Position numbers and translations under genes: made by a program. The notes below the pieces were generated by a model, which saw only the letters and a program-made list of their open reading frames with translations, searched no databases and was not told the origin of the DNA. DNA of 15,762 nucleotides, from contig JAJFLL010000122.1 of assembly GCA_021772695.1 (NCBI GenBank), forward strand, positions 1 to 15,762, given 5' to 3'. Positions 1 through 7,688 of this stretch are shown here, one piece after another (positions within the stretch are counted from its first letter, which is position 1; each line of letters starts with the position of its first letter). The stretch comes from Deltaproteobacteria bacterium (lineage in GTDB: Bacteria > UBA10199 > DSSB01).

Positions 1-832
1 CAAAGAAATTCCAGCAGCTCCGGATTACGAACGGCATGTTATGCCTTACACCCCGATTGCTGAAATCTGGGCGTACATTAATCCGCGCATGCTTTACGGA
101 CGTCACTTAGGTATTTCAGGGCGTGTGATTGATCAATGGCAGAATGAAGGCTTGGACAGTTTGCAGCAAAGTGACGAAGGCAAAAAAGCGTTCGACATCA
201 TCAAGACGACTGAAGAGCTAAAACAGGAATATGCCCGGACACTGTTTAAACCCAAAGCCGTCTATCAATTTTTTCGCGCCATTAGCTCGGGCAATTCCGT
301 CATCATTAAGGATGTTGATGGAAAGGAGATTTCTCAAATGGAATTTCCCCGGCAGTCAAAAGGTAAAGGCCTTTGTTTGGCAGATTACGTGGATCCAGCT
401 TCCGAAAAAATGGATAATCTGGCGATTTTTGTGGTGAGCGTCGGTGAGGGGATCCGCAAACAGTCCGAGCTTTGGAAGGAGCAGGGCGAATACCTAAAAT
501 CCCATGCCCTACAGGCCCTAGCTCTCGAGACTGCCGAAGCCTATGCGGAGTTTCTTCATGCGCGCATTCGCAATATGTGGGGATTTCCCGATGGTCCCCA
601 AATGACCAAGATGGAACGTTTTCAGGCTAAATATCGCGGAAAACGATATTCCTTCGGGTATCCCGCATGCCCCGACTTAGATGGTCAAAAGCTAATTTGG
701 GAATTATTGAAGCCGGAAGATATCGGAGTGAATTTGACCGACGGCATGATGATGGAACCAGAGGCCAGCGTCAGTGCCTTGGTCTTCCACCATCCGCAGG
801 CTGAATATTTTAGCGTTGGATCTGCGGAATAA
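1..832 (+). CDS. metH: Methionine synthase (cobalamin-dependent), C-terminal reactivation domain, 5' truncated by window edge
   Basis: The reading frame is open from base 2 and ends at TAA 830-832, leaving 276 residues. They match the AdoMet-dependent reactivation domain that closes MetH. The signature GYPACPD is encoded at about 656-676, followed by a leucine-rich WELL segment and the stretch TDGMMMEPEASVSALVF, then HHPQAEYFSV near the end. In the family this domain binds AdoMet and, with reduced flavodoxin, remethylates cobalamin that has become oxidised to the inactive Cob(II) form. The homocysteine, folate and B12 domains would lie upstream, outside the window. The internal ATG at 41 is not a real start, because conserved-looking coding sequence continues 5' of it. 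The protein ends about ten residues after the conserved block, a short tail compared with E. coli MetH. A shared hairpin terminator follows. Cytoplasmic; methionine and AdoMet regeneration. Confidence 0.95.
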   Translation, partial: KEIPAAPDYERHVMPYTPIAEIWAYINPRMLYGRHLGISGRVIDQWQNEGLDSLQQSDEGKKAFDIIKTTEELKQEYARTLFKPKAVYQFFRAISSGNSVIIKDVDGKEISQMEFPRQSKGKGLCLADYVDPASEKMDNLAIFVVSVGEGIRKQSELWKEQGEYLKSHALQALALETAEAYAEFLHARIRNMWGFPDGPQMTKMERFQAKYRGKRYSFGYPACPDLDGQKLIWELLKPEDIGVNLTDGMMMEPEASVSALVFHHPQAEYFSVGSAE

Positions 833-870
833 AAAAAGCCGGCGTCAGTCTAGCCAACGCCGGCTATTAT
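831..870. terminator. Bidirectional hairpin terminator between convergent genes
   Basis: Perfect 9-bp inverted repeat AGCCGGCGT (837-845) / ACGCCGGCT (857-865) with an 11-nt loop. A run of A at 831-837 precedes it on the plus strand, so read on the minus strand it is a GC-rich stem followed by seven T. That makes it a good intrinsic terminator for the minus-strand gene ending at 894. On the plus strand the tail (ATTATCTAAAATAAT) is poorer in T, so termination of metH there is probably weaker. Confidence 0.85.
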
Positions 871-893
871 CTAAAATAATGAGACCAACAGGT

Positions 894-1538
894 TTAGGAA
901 CGTCTTCCTCGAAATAGGGTCAAACCCAATCCGATCAAATAAAACCAGCCTAATCCATTGGAAACGCCCGTTACGCTTCCCAAGCTACAACCGCTACCTT
1001 CAAACGATACGATGTTGGGTGTCACCTGGTCTTTGGGTGTTTCGTCCTCGGTAGGGGTTTCAGGAGTTTCCGGAGTTTCGGGAACTTCGGATTCTTCCGG
1101 TCGGCATTCTAATATGGCTGCTTCCAGGCATTCTTCTTTCTTAGTTTTTCCCTTAGGGTCTATCTCAATTTCTCGTTCCTGCAACTGATGCTTTGTGACT
1201 TGGTCTAGAGGAATTATGTCAAGACGACTTTCCTCTTCCTGATTTTGATCAAGACATTCTTGTGCGGTTTGTTTTACGCAATCTTTCATGTCTTCAGGAA
1301 TGTCATATTGACAATCAAAACTACAGACGTCCTGGTCTATTCCGTTTTTATCGCCATGATCACATTGTTCACCTGGCTCGCGAATACCGTTCCCGCAAAT
1401 GCTGTCGTAGGGCTCGATCAAGTCACCGATATTTTCCCTTACGTTCGGTGAAAGGACGGATTGTGCATTGGCCTGAATCGAAAATGAAAAGGCACATAAT
1501 AGGGCGAAACTAGTCCGCGTGATGAATTTTACCAACAT
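894..1538 (-). CDS. Secreted Cys-rich-repeat protein with MYXO-CTERM-like C-terminal anchor
   Basis: 214 residues. Residues 1-25 are a Sec signal peptide with probable cleavage after ANA. Residues 48-76 (CGNGIREPGEQC then CSFDC) match the myxococcal Cys-rich repeat (DUF4215-like), found in exported proteins. Two CX7C pairs follow (C87/C95 and C137/C145). Residues 153-168 are a Pro-Glu-Thr linker encoded by a 9-bp tandem repeat. The tail has GSGCSL at 181-186, a hydrophobic segment at about 194-209, and ends RGRRS. A Cys in a Gly/Ser context before one membrane helix and an Arg cluster is the architecture of MYXO-CTERM/Synerg-CTERM-type sorting signals, so the mature protein is probably carried on the cell surface. 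The start is supported by GGAGG before ATG (minus strand, about 1545-1549). Biochemical function is unknown. Confidence 0.82.
   Translation of the reverse strand: MLVKFITRTSFALLCAFSFSIQANAQSVLSPNVRENIGDLIEPYDSICGNGIREPGEQCDHGDKNGIDQDVCSFDCQYDIPEDMKDCVKQTAQECLDQNQEEESRLDIIPLDQVTKHQLQEREIEIDPKGKTKKEECLEAAILECRPEESEVPETPETPETPTEDETPKDQVTPNIVSFEGSGCSLGSVTGVSNGLGWFYLIGLGLTLFRGRRS
1054..1089 (-). repeat. 9-bp tandem repeat encoding Pro-Glu-Thr units
   Basis: Four adjacent 9-mers on the plus strand (GGGGTTTCA, GGAGTTTCC, GGAGTTTCG, GGAACTTCG) encode the P-E-T / P-E-V linker of the minus-strand secreted protein. The period is a multiple of three, so changes in copy number would alter linker length without frameshifting. 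The linker separates the Cys-rich part from the C-terminal anchor. Confidence 0.75.
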
Positions 1539-1600
1539 AGATTTCCTCCATACTTCCTAGATTGGGATGTACGAATCCCATGATTTATTGATTTGTGGAG

Positions 1601-1618
1601 TGCTGAAGATCTTCAGCA
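1601..1618. promoter_or_regulatory. 18-bp perfect palindrome in divergent intergenic region
   Basis: TGCTGAAGATCTTCAGCA is self-complementary over all 18 bases with no spacer. It lies about 60 bp upstream of the minus-strand gene (start 1538) and 180 bp upstream of the plus-strand gene (start 1801). A second inverted repeat, TGGGAT / ATCCCA (1563-1568 and 1575-1580), lies just beside it. There is no T-run after either, so neither is a terminator. A binding site for a dimeric regulator of one or both genes is the simplest reading; no regulator family is identified. Confidence 0.5.
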
Positions 1619-1747
1619 GGAATAATCAGGAAATTATTGAGAGGAGAAACTTTGACCCCCAAACCCCGATCCCTAATATCATCGGGCCAGCCATCGACAA
1701 AAGTTGCGGGCGGACCATTTCAAAGGCCCAGACAAAAATTTCCTCCG

Positions 1748-1777
1748 TTTTTAATTACCCTATGGTAATGGTATGAT
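1748..1777 (+). promoter_or_regulatory. Probable sigma-70-type promoter with internal inverted repeat
   Basis: A -10-like TATGAT at 1772-1777 (five of six matches to TATAAT) has a weak -35-like TTTTTA at 1748-1753 with an 18-bp spacer. The spacer holds a perfect inverted repeat, ATTACC (1754-1759) and GGTAAT (1764-1769), separated by CTAT. An operator in this position would let a dimer block RNA polymerase. Transcription would start near 1784, giving a short leader to the lipoprotein gene at 1801. Confidence 0.45.
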
Positions 1778-1800
1778 TTTGCCATTGGCGGCGGGGTATT

Positions 1801-3198
1801 ATGGAAGGTTGCGTGCGTAAATTGTCTAAGTCCTTTATTCCACTGAGTTTTCTCGTTTTGGTGGCCTTTAGCCTCTTAAGCTGCAGTGGTGCCTCTAGTC
1901 CTCCGGCCTCCCTACCCGCACCGGTTTCTCAATTAATTTCCATAGGAAATCCCGACGAAATTGGGCTGGTTTCGGTATTAGGTACTTCTGGATCGGTGCT
2001 GCCCAATGCCGTGGTTCGGGCCCAAAATATATCTCAAATTACGGTTGTGAACCGTTGGTATGACTTTTTGGTATCGGTAGCTTGGGCCCAGGTGGGAGAT
2101 CCTGTGGTATCGGTAGAAGCCAATAATGAGGGTGCCTTTGAAATTGGCCTCAAAGCCAATATTGGCGACAGTATTTTTATCATGCAGGTTTTTAACGGAG
2201 AACAAAGCCCCAATGTTGATTTAAAGGTTAACGGAAACGTGGTTCGGCTTCCCGTATTACCAAGGGGCTTGACTCAGCCCGAGCTGGGACTATTGGCCGT
2301 GACGGCAAGCAATATTCAATCTCCAAACGGTCACCTGTTTAATTTAGATTATAATGAAACCTTAAGCCCCTTGAGTTTTCCGGAGTCAGCCCAAGATTTT
2401 AACAGTTGTCCAGGATTAAACGGGTTGGTTTTAGATGCCCAAGATGGCTTGGGGTCATTACTTTGTAAAGACAATGAAACCTTAGTGAACTTTTCGCCTG
2501 ATGGCGATTTGATGGCCCAATTTCAAGAGATCAATGGAGTACGTTTTATTGGCGGTCGACCGGAACGGGACCAGGGAGTTTTGGGAATAGCAAAAATCGA
2601 TACCTCTGTAGTGACCTTCAATACGGCCACCGGTTCCTTGCAATGTGATTTTTTACTGCCTCATCCTCAAGGTAAAGCTAAGCATGTGCAAACCACCCGT
2701 GCCCAATGGCTAGATTTAGAACCTTTTAATGAGACCTCTATCATTGTGGCATTATCGCAATATGATGATGGCTCATGGGTCCTTACCCGGTTCCAACCCA
2801 TAGGTTGCACGGAATTTACTATCTTAGACCAGGTGGAACTGTCCGACGGTTTAGAACCGTATGATATGGCAGCCTTCTCATTCGGTGAGATGGCGCTCAT
2901 TAGTGTTCCAAATTCCAACCGGATTTTGTTAATTGATTTGGTAAGTGGGATAGCCACTTCCATGCCCGTTGGAAAAAGTCCCCTTGGAGTAGCTGTCTCT
3001 CAAGATGAAACCACCGGGTATGTGGTCAATAGTGATGACAGTAGCGTCTCGCTCCTCGACCTATTCTCCGGTGAAACTTTAGACATACCGGGCTTGGGCA
3101 TCTTTCCCACGCAAATTGTACTACTCGAATCCCAGGGAGTAGGGACTGTCTTGTCTCCCGAAGATCGTTCCATTGTGAGTTTTTCTCTCGAATTATAG
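1801..3198 (+). CDS. Lipoprotein with Ig/carboxypeptidase-regulatory-like region and propeller-like C-terminal repeats
   Basis: 465 residues. A basic n-region (RKLSKS), hydrophobic core and lipobox LLSC place the lipidated Cys at residue 28. Residues about 60-150 (PNAVVRAQN ... VEANNEGAFEIGLKANIGDSI) resemble a beta-sandwich of the carboxypeptidase-regulatory/Ig type. The last 115 residues contain segments such as NRILLIDLVSG, GYVVNSDDSSVSLLDLFSG and RSIVSFSL, spaced like blades of a YVTN/PQQ-type beta-propeller. Probably an envelope lipoprotein with a binding or scaffold role; no enzyme motif is seen. ATG 1801 has only GGGG at 1793-1796 upstream. GTG 1813 is a credible alternative, with GGAAGG four bases before it and a more usual signal-peptide start (MRKLSKSF). 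The 3' end overlaps mnmC tail to tail by 6 bp. Confidence 0.82.
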   Translation: MEGCVRKLSKSFIPLSFLVLVAFSLLSCSGASSPPASLPAPVSQLISIGNPDEIGLVSVLGTSGSVLPNAVVRAQNISQITVVNRWYDFLVSVAWAQVGDPVVSVEANNEGAFEIGLKANIGDSIFIMQVFNGEQSPNVDLKVNGNVVRLPVLPRGLTQPELGLLAVTASNIQSPNGHLFNLDYNETLSPLSFPESAQDFNSCPGLNGLVLDAQDGLGSLLCKDNETLVNFSPDGDLMAQFQEINGVRFIGGRPERDQGVLGIAKIDTSVVTFNTATGSLQCDFLLPHPQGKAKHVQTTRAQWLDLEPFNETSIIVALSQYDDGSWVLTRFQPIGCTEFTILDQVELSDGLEPYDMAAFSFGEMALISVPNSNRILLIDLVSGIATSMPVGKSPLGVAVSQDETTGYVVNSDDSSVSLLDLFSGETLDIPGLGIFPTQIVLLESQGVGTVLSPEDRSIVSFSLEL

Positions 3199-5043
3199 AT
3201 TCTCTTGAATGGGTGCCGATAGACTCCGCATCATCGACATCGACAGGGGAATGGGTTCATTGTTTAAAAATCTAGCCAGACACTCGGCTCCTAAGGGAGC
3301 GGAAAGCAAGCCCTTAGAGCCATGGGCGCACGAAACTAAGAGACCACTTTCTTGGTGCACGGGGCCCAAAATAGGCCAACGATTTTTGGAGCACGCCCGC
3401 ACCGCTACTCTGCCACTTAATTGAGACTCCGGTAATTCTTCCGGGACACCGGAAAGTATTTCATTTAATGGTGACCAATTTTTTTGATGGTCCGCTTGGC
3501 GCACAGAAAGGTCCTCAATGGAACGTTCAAAGGTCGCCCCCATTTCCCACCTACCTTCAGAATGAGGAATCATATAGGAACCACCGCAAAGGATGCTTTG
3601 TGGTGCAATTCTTTTGGGGCTGGGCTGCCAGTAGGTGACTTGTCCTTTTACCGGAGATAACCCCCACGATCGTGGGGGTAATAATTGGGTCATGCCCATT
3701 GCGTTGGCCAAAAATAACCAGGGCGCTTGGTCGATGATATTTCCAGAGGCATCGTGCACATTCCAATAACCGGCCTTTTGGGAAATTCGCGAAATGGATT
3801 TACCGCCCACAAAGGTAATGCCATTTCCTTGCATGAGAGAATGGCAAAAATCCTGGGGGGAGATCCAGGTACCGCTAGGAAGAAAAACTCCTCCTCGCTT
3901 GAGGGGGAATTTGGCGTGATGACTGGCTTTAGCCGCATCGACTAGTTGAAACCATTGGGTCGGCAAGCCATAGCGTTCGCTATATTTTTTCCAACGCGCC
4001 ATATCACCATTTTTTTGTTCTAAGATCAACATGCCCATTTCACTTCCGCCGATGGGTTTTCCCTGATGGCGCAGGGACCTAAAAAGATTTCGGGTAAACT
4101 GGTATCCCGCCCAAAAATATTGGCTCTGAGCTTCATGGTTTAGGGAGAGATAAGGAAATAATATCCCGCCTCGATTGCCGCTGCCTTCAGCGGCAGGGAT
4201 GAGATGGCGATCGTAAACGCGAACCTCCCAGTTTTTTTGGCTTAAATGATGTGCCAAGGTACTGCCTGCTAAACCCGCGCCCAAAATGATCACCTCCTTG
4301 CCAGACGTTCTCGGTTCAGGACAGCCCCAAGGGTGGTCTAGATCAGGTATTTTTTTTTCTAAATAACCGGTCAACATTTCACGTTTTTGGGCAAATCCCT
4401 TACAGCGTTTCACCTGAAAGCCCGCCGCCGTTAAGTTTAAACGTACTTGAGTCGCCGCCGAATAGGTGGCCACCGTTCCGCCTGCCTTGGTTCGCTTCGC
4501 AACTTCGTAAAGTAAGGATCTTTCCCATAGCTCCGGGTTCACCCTAGGTGCGAATCCATCGAGGTACCAGGCGTCTACCTGGACGCAAGTCTGGGGTAGG
4601 GTTTTTCGGGCATCGCCATAGATGAGAATTAATTTTATCGCTCCACCATTCAAATCGATGGAATATATTCCTGGAAGGGGAGGGGGTAATTGGGGTTTTA
4701 ATTCTTCGAATAGGGGCGTCAGCTCGGAAAAAGGTCTTAGTATTTCTTCCATCGTGTTCGGCGCCAGGGGATCCGATTCCCAGGCTAAATAGTGTAACTG
4801 GTCTGAAGCTTGAGGGGACTGCAACCACAACCGAACCGTATTGAGAAAATTTAAACCGGAGCCAAATCCTAACTCGCCGATGGTGAAGCTTTCTTTTCCA
4901 ATCCACCTTTGGGCAATACGATTGCCCATGAGAAACACATGAGAACTCTCAGCTTCGGGGCCTTGCCTGGAAAAATAGAAGTCTCCGTATTTGATATTAA
5001 AGGGTGAATGAGGATCTTTAAGTTCTATGGCGGCGTATGGCAT
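3193..5043 (-). CDS. mnmC: Bifunctional tRNA (mnm5s2U34) synthase MnmC: methyltransferase plus FAD oxidoreductase
   Basis: 616 residues; E. coli MnmC has about 668. The N-terminal half is the AdoMet methyltransferase (MnmC2/MnmD): glycine motif ELGFGSGLNFL at 57-67 and DAWYLDGFAPRVNPELW at 157-173. The C-terminal half is the FAD-dependent oxidase (MnmC1): VIILGAGLAG (251-260) with the GxGxxG dinucleotide fold, the family's SGNRGGILFPYLS block at 288-300, and CAHGSKGLLSAPLGAE near the end. In the pathway the oxidase removes the carboxymethyl group from cmnm5s2U34 made by MnmE/MnmG and the methylase restores a methyl group, giving mnm5s2U at the wobble position of certain tRNAs. ATG 5043 has AAGGA at 5050-5054, six bases upstream. 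Divergent from the lipoprotein gene at 5139. Cytoplasmic. Confidence 0.96.
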   Translation of the reverse strand: MPYAAIELKDPHSPFNIKYGDFYFSRQGPEAESSHVFLMGNRIAQRWIGKESFTIGELGFGSGLNFLNTVRLWLQSPQASDQLHYLAWESDPLAPNTMEEILRPFSELTPLFEELKPQLPPPLPGIYSIDLNGGAIKLILIYGDARKTLPQTCVQVDAWYLDGFAPRVNPELWERSLLYEVAKRTKAGGTVATYSAATQVRLNLTAAGFQVKRCKGFAQKREMLTGYLEKKIPDLDHPWGCPEPRTSGKEVIILGAGLAGSTLAHHLSQKNWEVRVYDRHLIPAAEGSGNRGGILFPYLSLNHEAQSQYFWAGYQFTRNLFRSLRHQGKPIGGSEMGMLILEQKNGDMARWKKYSERYGLPTQWFQLVDAAKASHHAKFPLKRGGVFLPSGTWISPQDFCHSLMQGNGITFVGGKSISRISQKAGYWNVHDASGNIIDQAPWLFLANAMGMTQLLPPRSWGLSPVKGQVTYWQPSPKRIAPQSILCGGSYMIPHSEGRWEMGATFERSIEDLSVRQADHQKNWSPLNEILSGVPEELPESQLSGRVAVRACSKNRWPILGPVHQESGLLVSCAHGSKGLLSAPLGAECLARFLNNEPIPLSMSMMRSLSAPIQENL

Positions 5044-5138
5044 CGGAGATCCTTAACAAATTTTCAATACTGGAAAAAATCAGAGACCCTCTTGAGCCCC
5101 AGCCCATCTAGACCTACAATATCCTGTGGGGTGAAGCT

Positions 5139-5492
5139 ATGGGATATGCTCGGAAAACCAAGGGTCTTTTGGGTCGGGGCCTTGTTGTCTTAGGGTGTTT
5201 GGGAATTTTTCTTACCGGCTGTGGTGAGGCCACCTTCTTTTTTATCTGGAATACCGGTGGTTTGGCAGATTCTTCGGGTGCCGTGGCCGTTTTTGTTATC
5301 GGGACCCCAAGTGAAGAAGAAGTCGAGTCGGTGCAACTCGTAGAGGGTCGCATACCACGTGGGATGAAACTCCATTCCGATGGTACCGTTCAGGGTATTC
5401 CCGAAGAAAAGGGTGATTTTACTCTGACCTTGGCCTTGGAATATGCCGAGGGACCTCCTGTCTTGGTGACCTATGAGGCCCATATTGATTAG
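5139..5492 (+). CDS. Small lipoprotein with He_PIG-like Ig domain
   Basis: 117 residues. A basic start (MGYARKTKG), hydrophobic core and lipobox FLTGC give a lipidated Cys at residue 28. Residues about 62-117 contain RIPRGMKLHSDGTVQGIP followed by GDFTLTLAL. This follows the He_PIG putative Ig-domain pattern (L-P-x-G-hydrophobic ... G-x-hydrophobic-x-G-x-P ... G-x-aromatic-x-hydrophobic). Such domains occur on cell-surface and adhesion proteins, here apparently as a single copy. GGGG at about 5128-5131 precedes ATG 5139. Its promoter must share the 95-bp gap with mnmC. The lipoprotein at 5571 follows 78 bp downstream on the same strand and may be cotranscribed. Role unknown. Confidence 0.75.
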   Translation: MGYARKTKGLLGRGLVVLGCLGIFLTGCGEATFFFIWNTGGLADSSGAVAVFVIGTPSEEEVESVQLVEGRIPRGMKLHSDGTVQGIPEEKGDFTLTLALEYAEGPPVLVTYEAHID

Positions 5493-5553
5493 TGGCGCCA
5501 TGCAACAGCTGGGGGTTCTTTTCCGATAACATTTCTTACGGATATCAGGAAGG

Positions 5554-5568
5554 ATCCCCCAGGGGGAT
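5554..5568 (+). promoter_or_regulatory. Inverted repeat over the ribosome-binding site of the downstream lipoprotein
   Basis: ATCCCCC (5554-5560) and GGGGGAT (5562-5568) are perfect complements around a single A. In RNA a six-pair stem with a CAG loop is possible, and it would hide the AGGGGG Shine-Dalgarno (5561-5566) that precedes ATG 5571. This could lower translation initiation or make it depend on coupling with upstream translation. The structure is seen in sequence; the effect is inferred. Confidence 0.45.
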
Positions 5569-5570
5569 TG

Positions 5571-6395
5571 ATGTTCAGCACTTTTATTCAAAAATTAATG
5601 GAATTATTGGGTTTTTTTCTGTTTATCGCCTTTGGTGCCATCGCCTGTACCGGTGGCGCCGGTACCGACGGTTCTCTCTTGGGATCGGGCATTGGGCCGG
5701 TTGGCCAGGCCGCTCCGGAAATGGATTCCGGAGTCGTTGGCCCCATCGTGGACCGACCCATATGCATGACCAACTTTAATGGGCAGCTGACCCATGAACC
5801 CATGGGTTCAGACACCGAAACGCATTATCGATTAAAAGGCCAAGTCTTTGATTTTTCTCCCCAGGAAATCCAGGTCGAAATGCCTGATGGCACCACGGTT
5901 TCCAAAATTGATAATTGTGCGGGCTTAAAAGCAGTAGAAGCAGGACAGACGGTTCGCATCGTGATGGACGATGGTTCTTGGTATTTAGAAAAAAAATTAG
6001 CAGCACTCACCGATTCGACCTTCCAAGAAGCATTTGAATCGGGTGGAGTCCTCGATGTTAATTTTGAAGGACCATCTTCTCTTCAGATCGATCTCTATTT
6101 GTCCCCGGAAGGGTATGAGCCCGGCCAGGAGTTGGCATGGCTACCTTGTCAAAGCGATCAAGAATTTTGTGTTCCGGATCAAGGTTGGCAACATATTCGC
6201 TTTCTCAACCTACCCACAGGAATAAAAAATTGGGGACCTCTAGAAAGTAATTCCAGTGAAAAAAAATCAAGATTTGAGTTGCAAAAAAATGATTCGATTT
6301 TATTAAAGTCAGTTGCACCAAAGAATATTCCAAATCCGTTACAGACACCACCATCTACGATAAAAATCGAAGGTCTCGAAGTCGATTCCGAATAA
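5571..6395 (+). CDS. Predicted lipoprotein of unknown function
   Basis: 274 residues from ATG 5571, with AGGGGG at 5561-5566. An in-frame TTG at 5568 lies just upstream but is less likely as a start. The hydrophobic signal LLGFFLFIAFGAIAC ends in a lipobox with Cys at residue 26, followed by a Gly-rich flexible stretch (TGGAGTDGSLLGSGIGP). The body has at least four Cys: one in PICMTNF, one in DNCAGLK, and a pair in PCQSDQEFC. The last also pairs with aromatic residues in PDQGWQHIRF. This is consistent with a folded, disulfide-containing periplasmic or surface domain. I do not recognise the family and see no catalytic motif. It ends 6 bp from the convergent apeB, with no room for a separate terminator. 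Confidence 0.7.
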   Translation: MFSTFIQKLMELLGFFLFIAFGAIACTGGAGTDGSLLGSGIGPVGQAAPEMDSGVVGPIVDRPICMTNFNGQLTHEPMGSDTETHYRLKGQVFDFSPQEIQVEMPDGTTVSKIDNCAGLKAVEAGQTVRIVMDDGSWYLEKKLAALTDSTFQEAFESGGVLDVNFEGPSSLQIDLYLSPEGYEPGQELAWLPCQSDQEFCVPDQGWQHIRFLNLPTGIKNWGPLESNSSEKKSRFELQKNDSILLKSVAPKNIPNPLQTPPSTIKIEGLEVDSE

Positions 6396-6401
6396 TTTTG
6401 G

Positions 6402-7688
6402 TTAAGAGAATATTTCCTGCAAGATCTTCATTAAGGACCATGCATCTTCGGTTCCACCGATTTCTCGAATAGAGTGCATGCCCCATGTGGGCAGTCCCAC
6501 ATCAAGGGTGGCGATGCCGATTTTTGCAGCGGTTAAGGGTCCTATGGTCGAACCACACGGGATATCACTTCGGGAAACAAAATATTGGTAGGGAAGCTTG
6601 AGTTGTTGGCATACCTGAATGAACTTTGCCGCAGTGTGGCTCGTGGTCGCATATCTTTGATTGGCATTTACTTTTATGGCTGGGCCGGCATTGAGACGGG
6701 GGCGATGTTCCGGATCATGTTTTTCAGGATAATTGGGATGCACTCCATGTGCGTTGTCGCAAGAGATGAGCCACGAATCCGCAAGTGAACGGCTCAGGCT
6801 TTCAGGGTCTTCATGAATACGTTCCAGCACGCGCTGTAGCCAGGGACCTTGTGCTCCTACCTCAGATTGGGAACCGACCTCCTCATGATCATTGCAAATT
6901 ATCAGGGCATTACTACTTGGTGTCGAGGCTGTGAGCGCATTTAAAATAACATAGCAGCTCAGCAGGTTGTCGAGACGGGCCGATGCCAACCACTCCTGAT
7001 TTAACCCGACCAAGTTTGGTTGTTGGGTGTCATAACAGACTATCTCATGGGCAAGAACCGTGTGGATGTTTTGATCGATGTCTTGTTCTTTAATTTCATT
7101 TAATAAGATAGTGTTGAAATCGATTTTATCATCGCCTTCGGGGAATCTCATCAAAACGGGAGGCAATTCCTTTTGCGGATTTATGGTACGGTTCTCGTGA
7201 ACCTCTCGAAATAGGTGGATGGCCAAACTCGGAATGTAGGCAATGGGCCGTTTAAAATCGAGTAGACAAGATTTTCGGTTTCCCTTGGGATCGGCGTAAT
7301 GCACCCGTCCTGCAAGCGAAAGATCACGATCAAACCAAGGTGCCAAAAGGGCTCCGCCGTAAATTTCCACTCCCATTTGCAAATAGCCTTGTTCGTATTT
7401 GACCCCTTGTGGTTTTACTTTTAAACAGGGGCTGTCGGTGTGGGCTCCCGCCATTTTCCAAGGTTTTAATTTTGGGTTATCATCGCTTAGGCGAAAGGCA
7501 ATCAAGGATGATTGGTTTCTAGTAAGGAAATATTTCTTACCAGGGGATAATTTCCAGGGTTGGTTTTCTACCAAGGGTTGGAAACCCTGTTGAACTAGGA
7601 TTTTCTCCATGCTGGCCACGGCATGGAAGGGAGTAGGGGATTCCGCTAGGAATGAGATGAGGTCGTCTTGAAATGATTTTGCATTCAT
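6402..7688 (-). CDS. apeB: M18 family aspartyl aminopeptidase
   Basis: 428 residues, the usual size for M18. Metal and active-site blocks are all present: GAHTDSPCLKVKP (81-93, zinc ligand His83), ASARLDNLLS (236-244, bridging Asp240), NDHEEVGSQS (266-275, Glu269/Glu270), SCDNAHGVHPNYPEKHDPEHRP (starts 309, Asp311), SHTAAKF (350-356), SRSDIPCGSTIGP (372-384) and GMHSIREIGG (403-412, His405). The family is made of cytosolic, dizinc, usually dodecameric exopeptidases that remove N-terminal residues, mainly acidic ones, from peptides. No clear Shine-Dalgarno precedes ATG 7688, and a small hairpin CCCAT/ATGGG (7691-7705) ends two bases before it. Upstream lies the c-di-GMP riboswitch unit, which has its own terminator, so read-through control of apeB is possible but unproven. 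Confidence 0.95.
   Translation of the reverse strand: MNAKSFQDDLISFLAESPTPFHAVASMEKILVQQGFQPLVENQPWKLSPGKKYFLTRNQSSLIAFRLSDDNPKLKPWKMAGAHTDSPCLKVKPQGVKYEQGYLQMGVEIYGGALLAPWFDRDLSLAGRVHYADPKGNRKSCLLDFKRPIAYIPSLAIHLFREVHENRTINPQKELPPVLMRFPEGDDKIDFNTILLNEIKEQDIDQNIHTVLAHEIVCYDTQQPNLVGLNQEWLASARLDNLLSCYVILNALTASTPSSNALIICNDHEEVGSQSEVGAQGPWLQRVLERIHEDPESLSRSLADSWLISCDNAHGVHPNYPEKHDPEHRPRLNAGPAIKVNANQRYATTSHTAAKFIQVCQQLKLPYQYFVSRSDIPCGSTIGPLTAAKIGIATLDVGLPTWGMHSIREIGGTEDAWSLMKILQEIFS

Noticed and set aside
1567..1776. 69-codon plus-strand ORF in the divergent intergenic region
   Set aside because: It has no ribosome-binding site, no recognisable domain, starts within an inverted repeat, covers the 18-bp palindrome and runs into the probable promoter of the lipoprotein gene.
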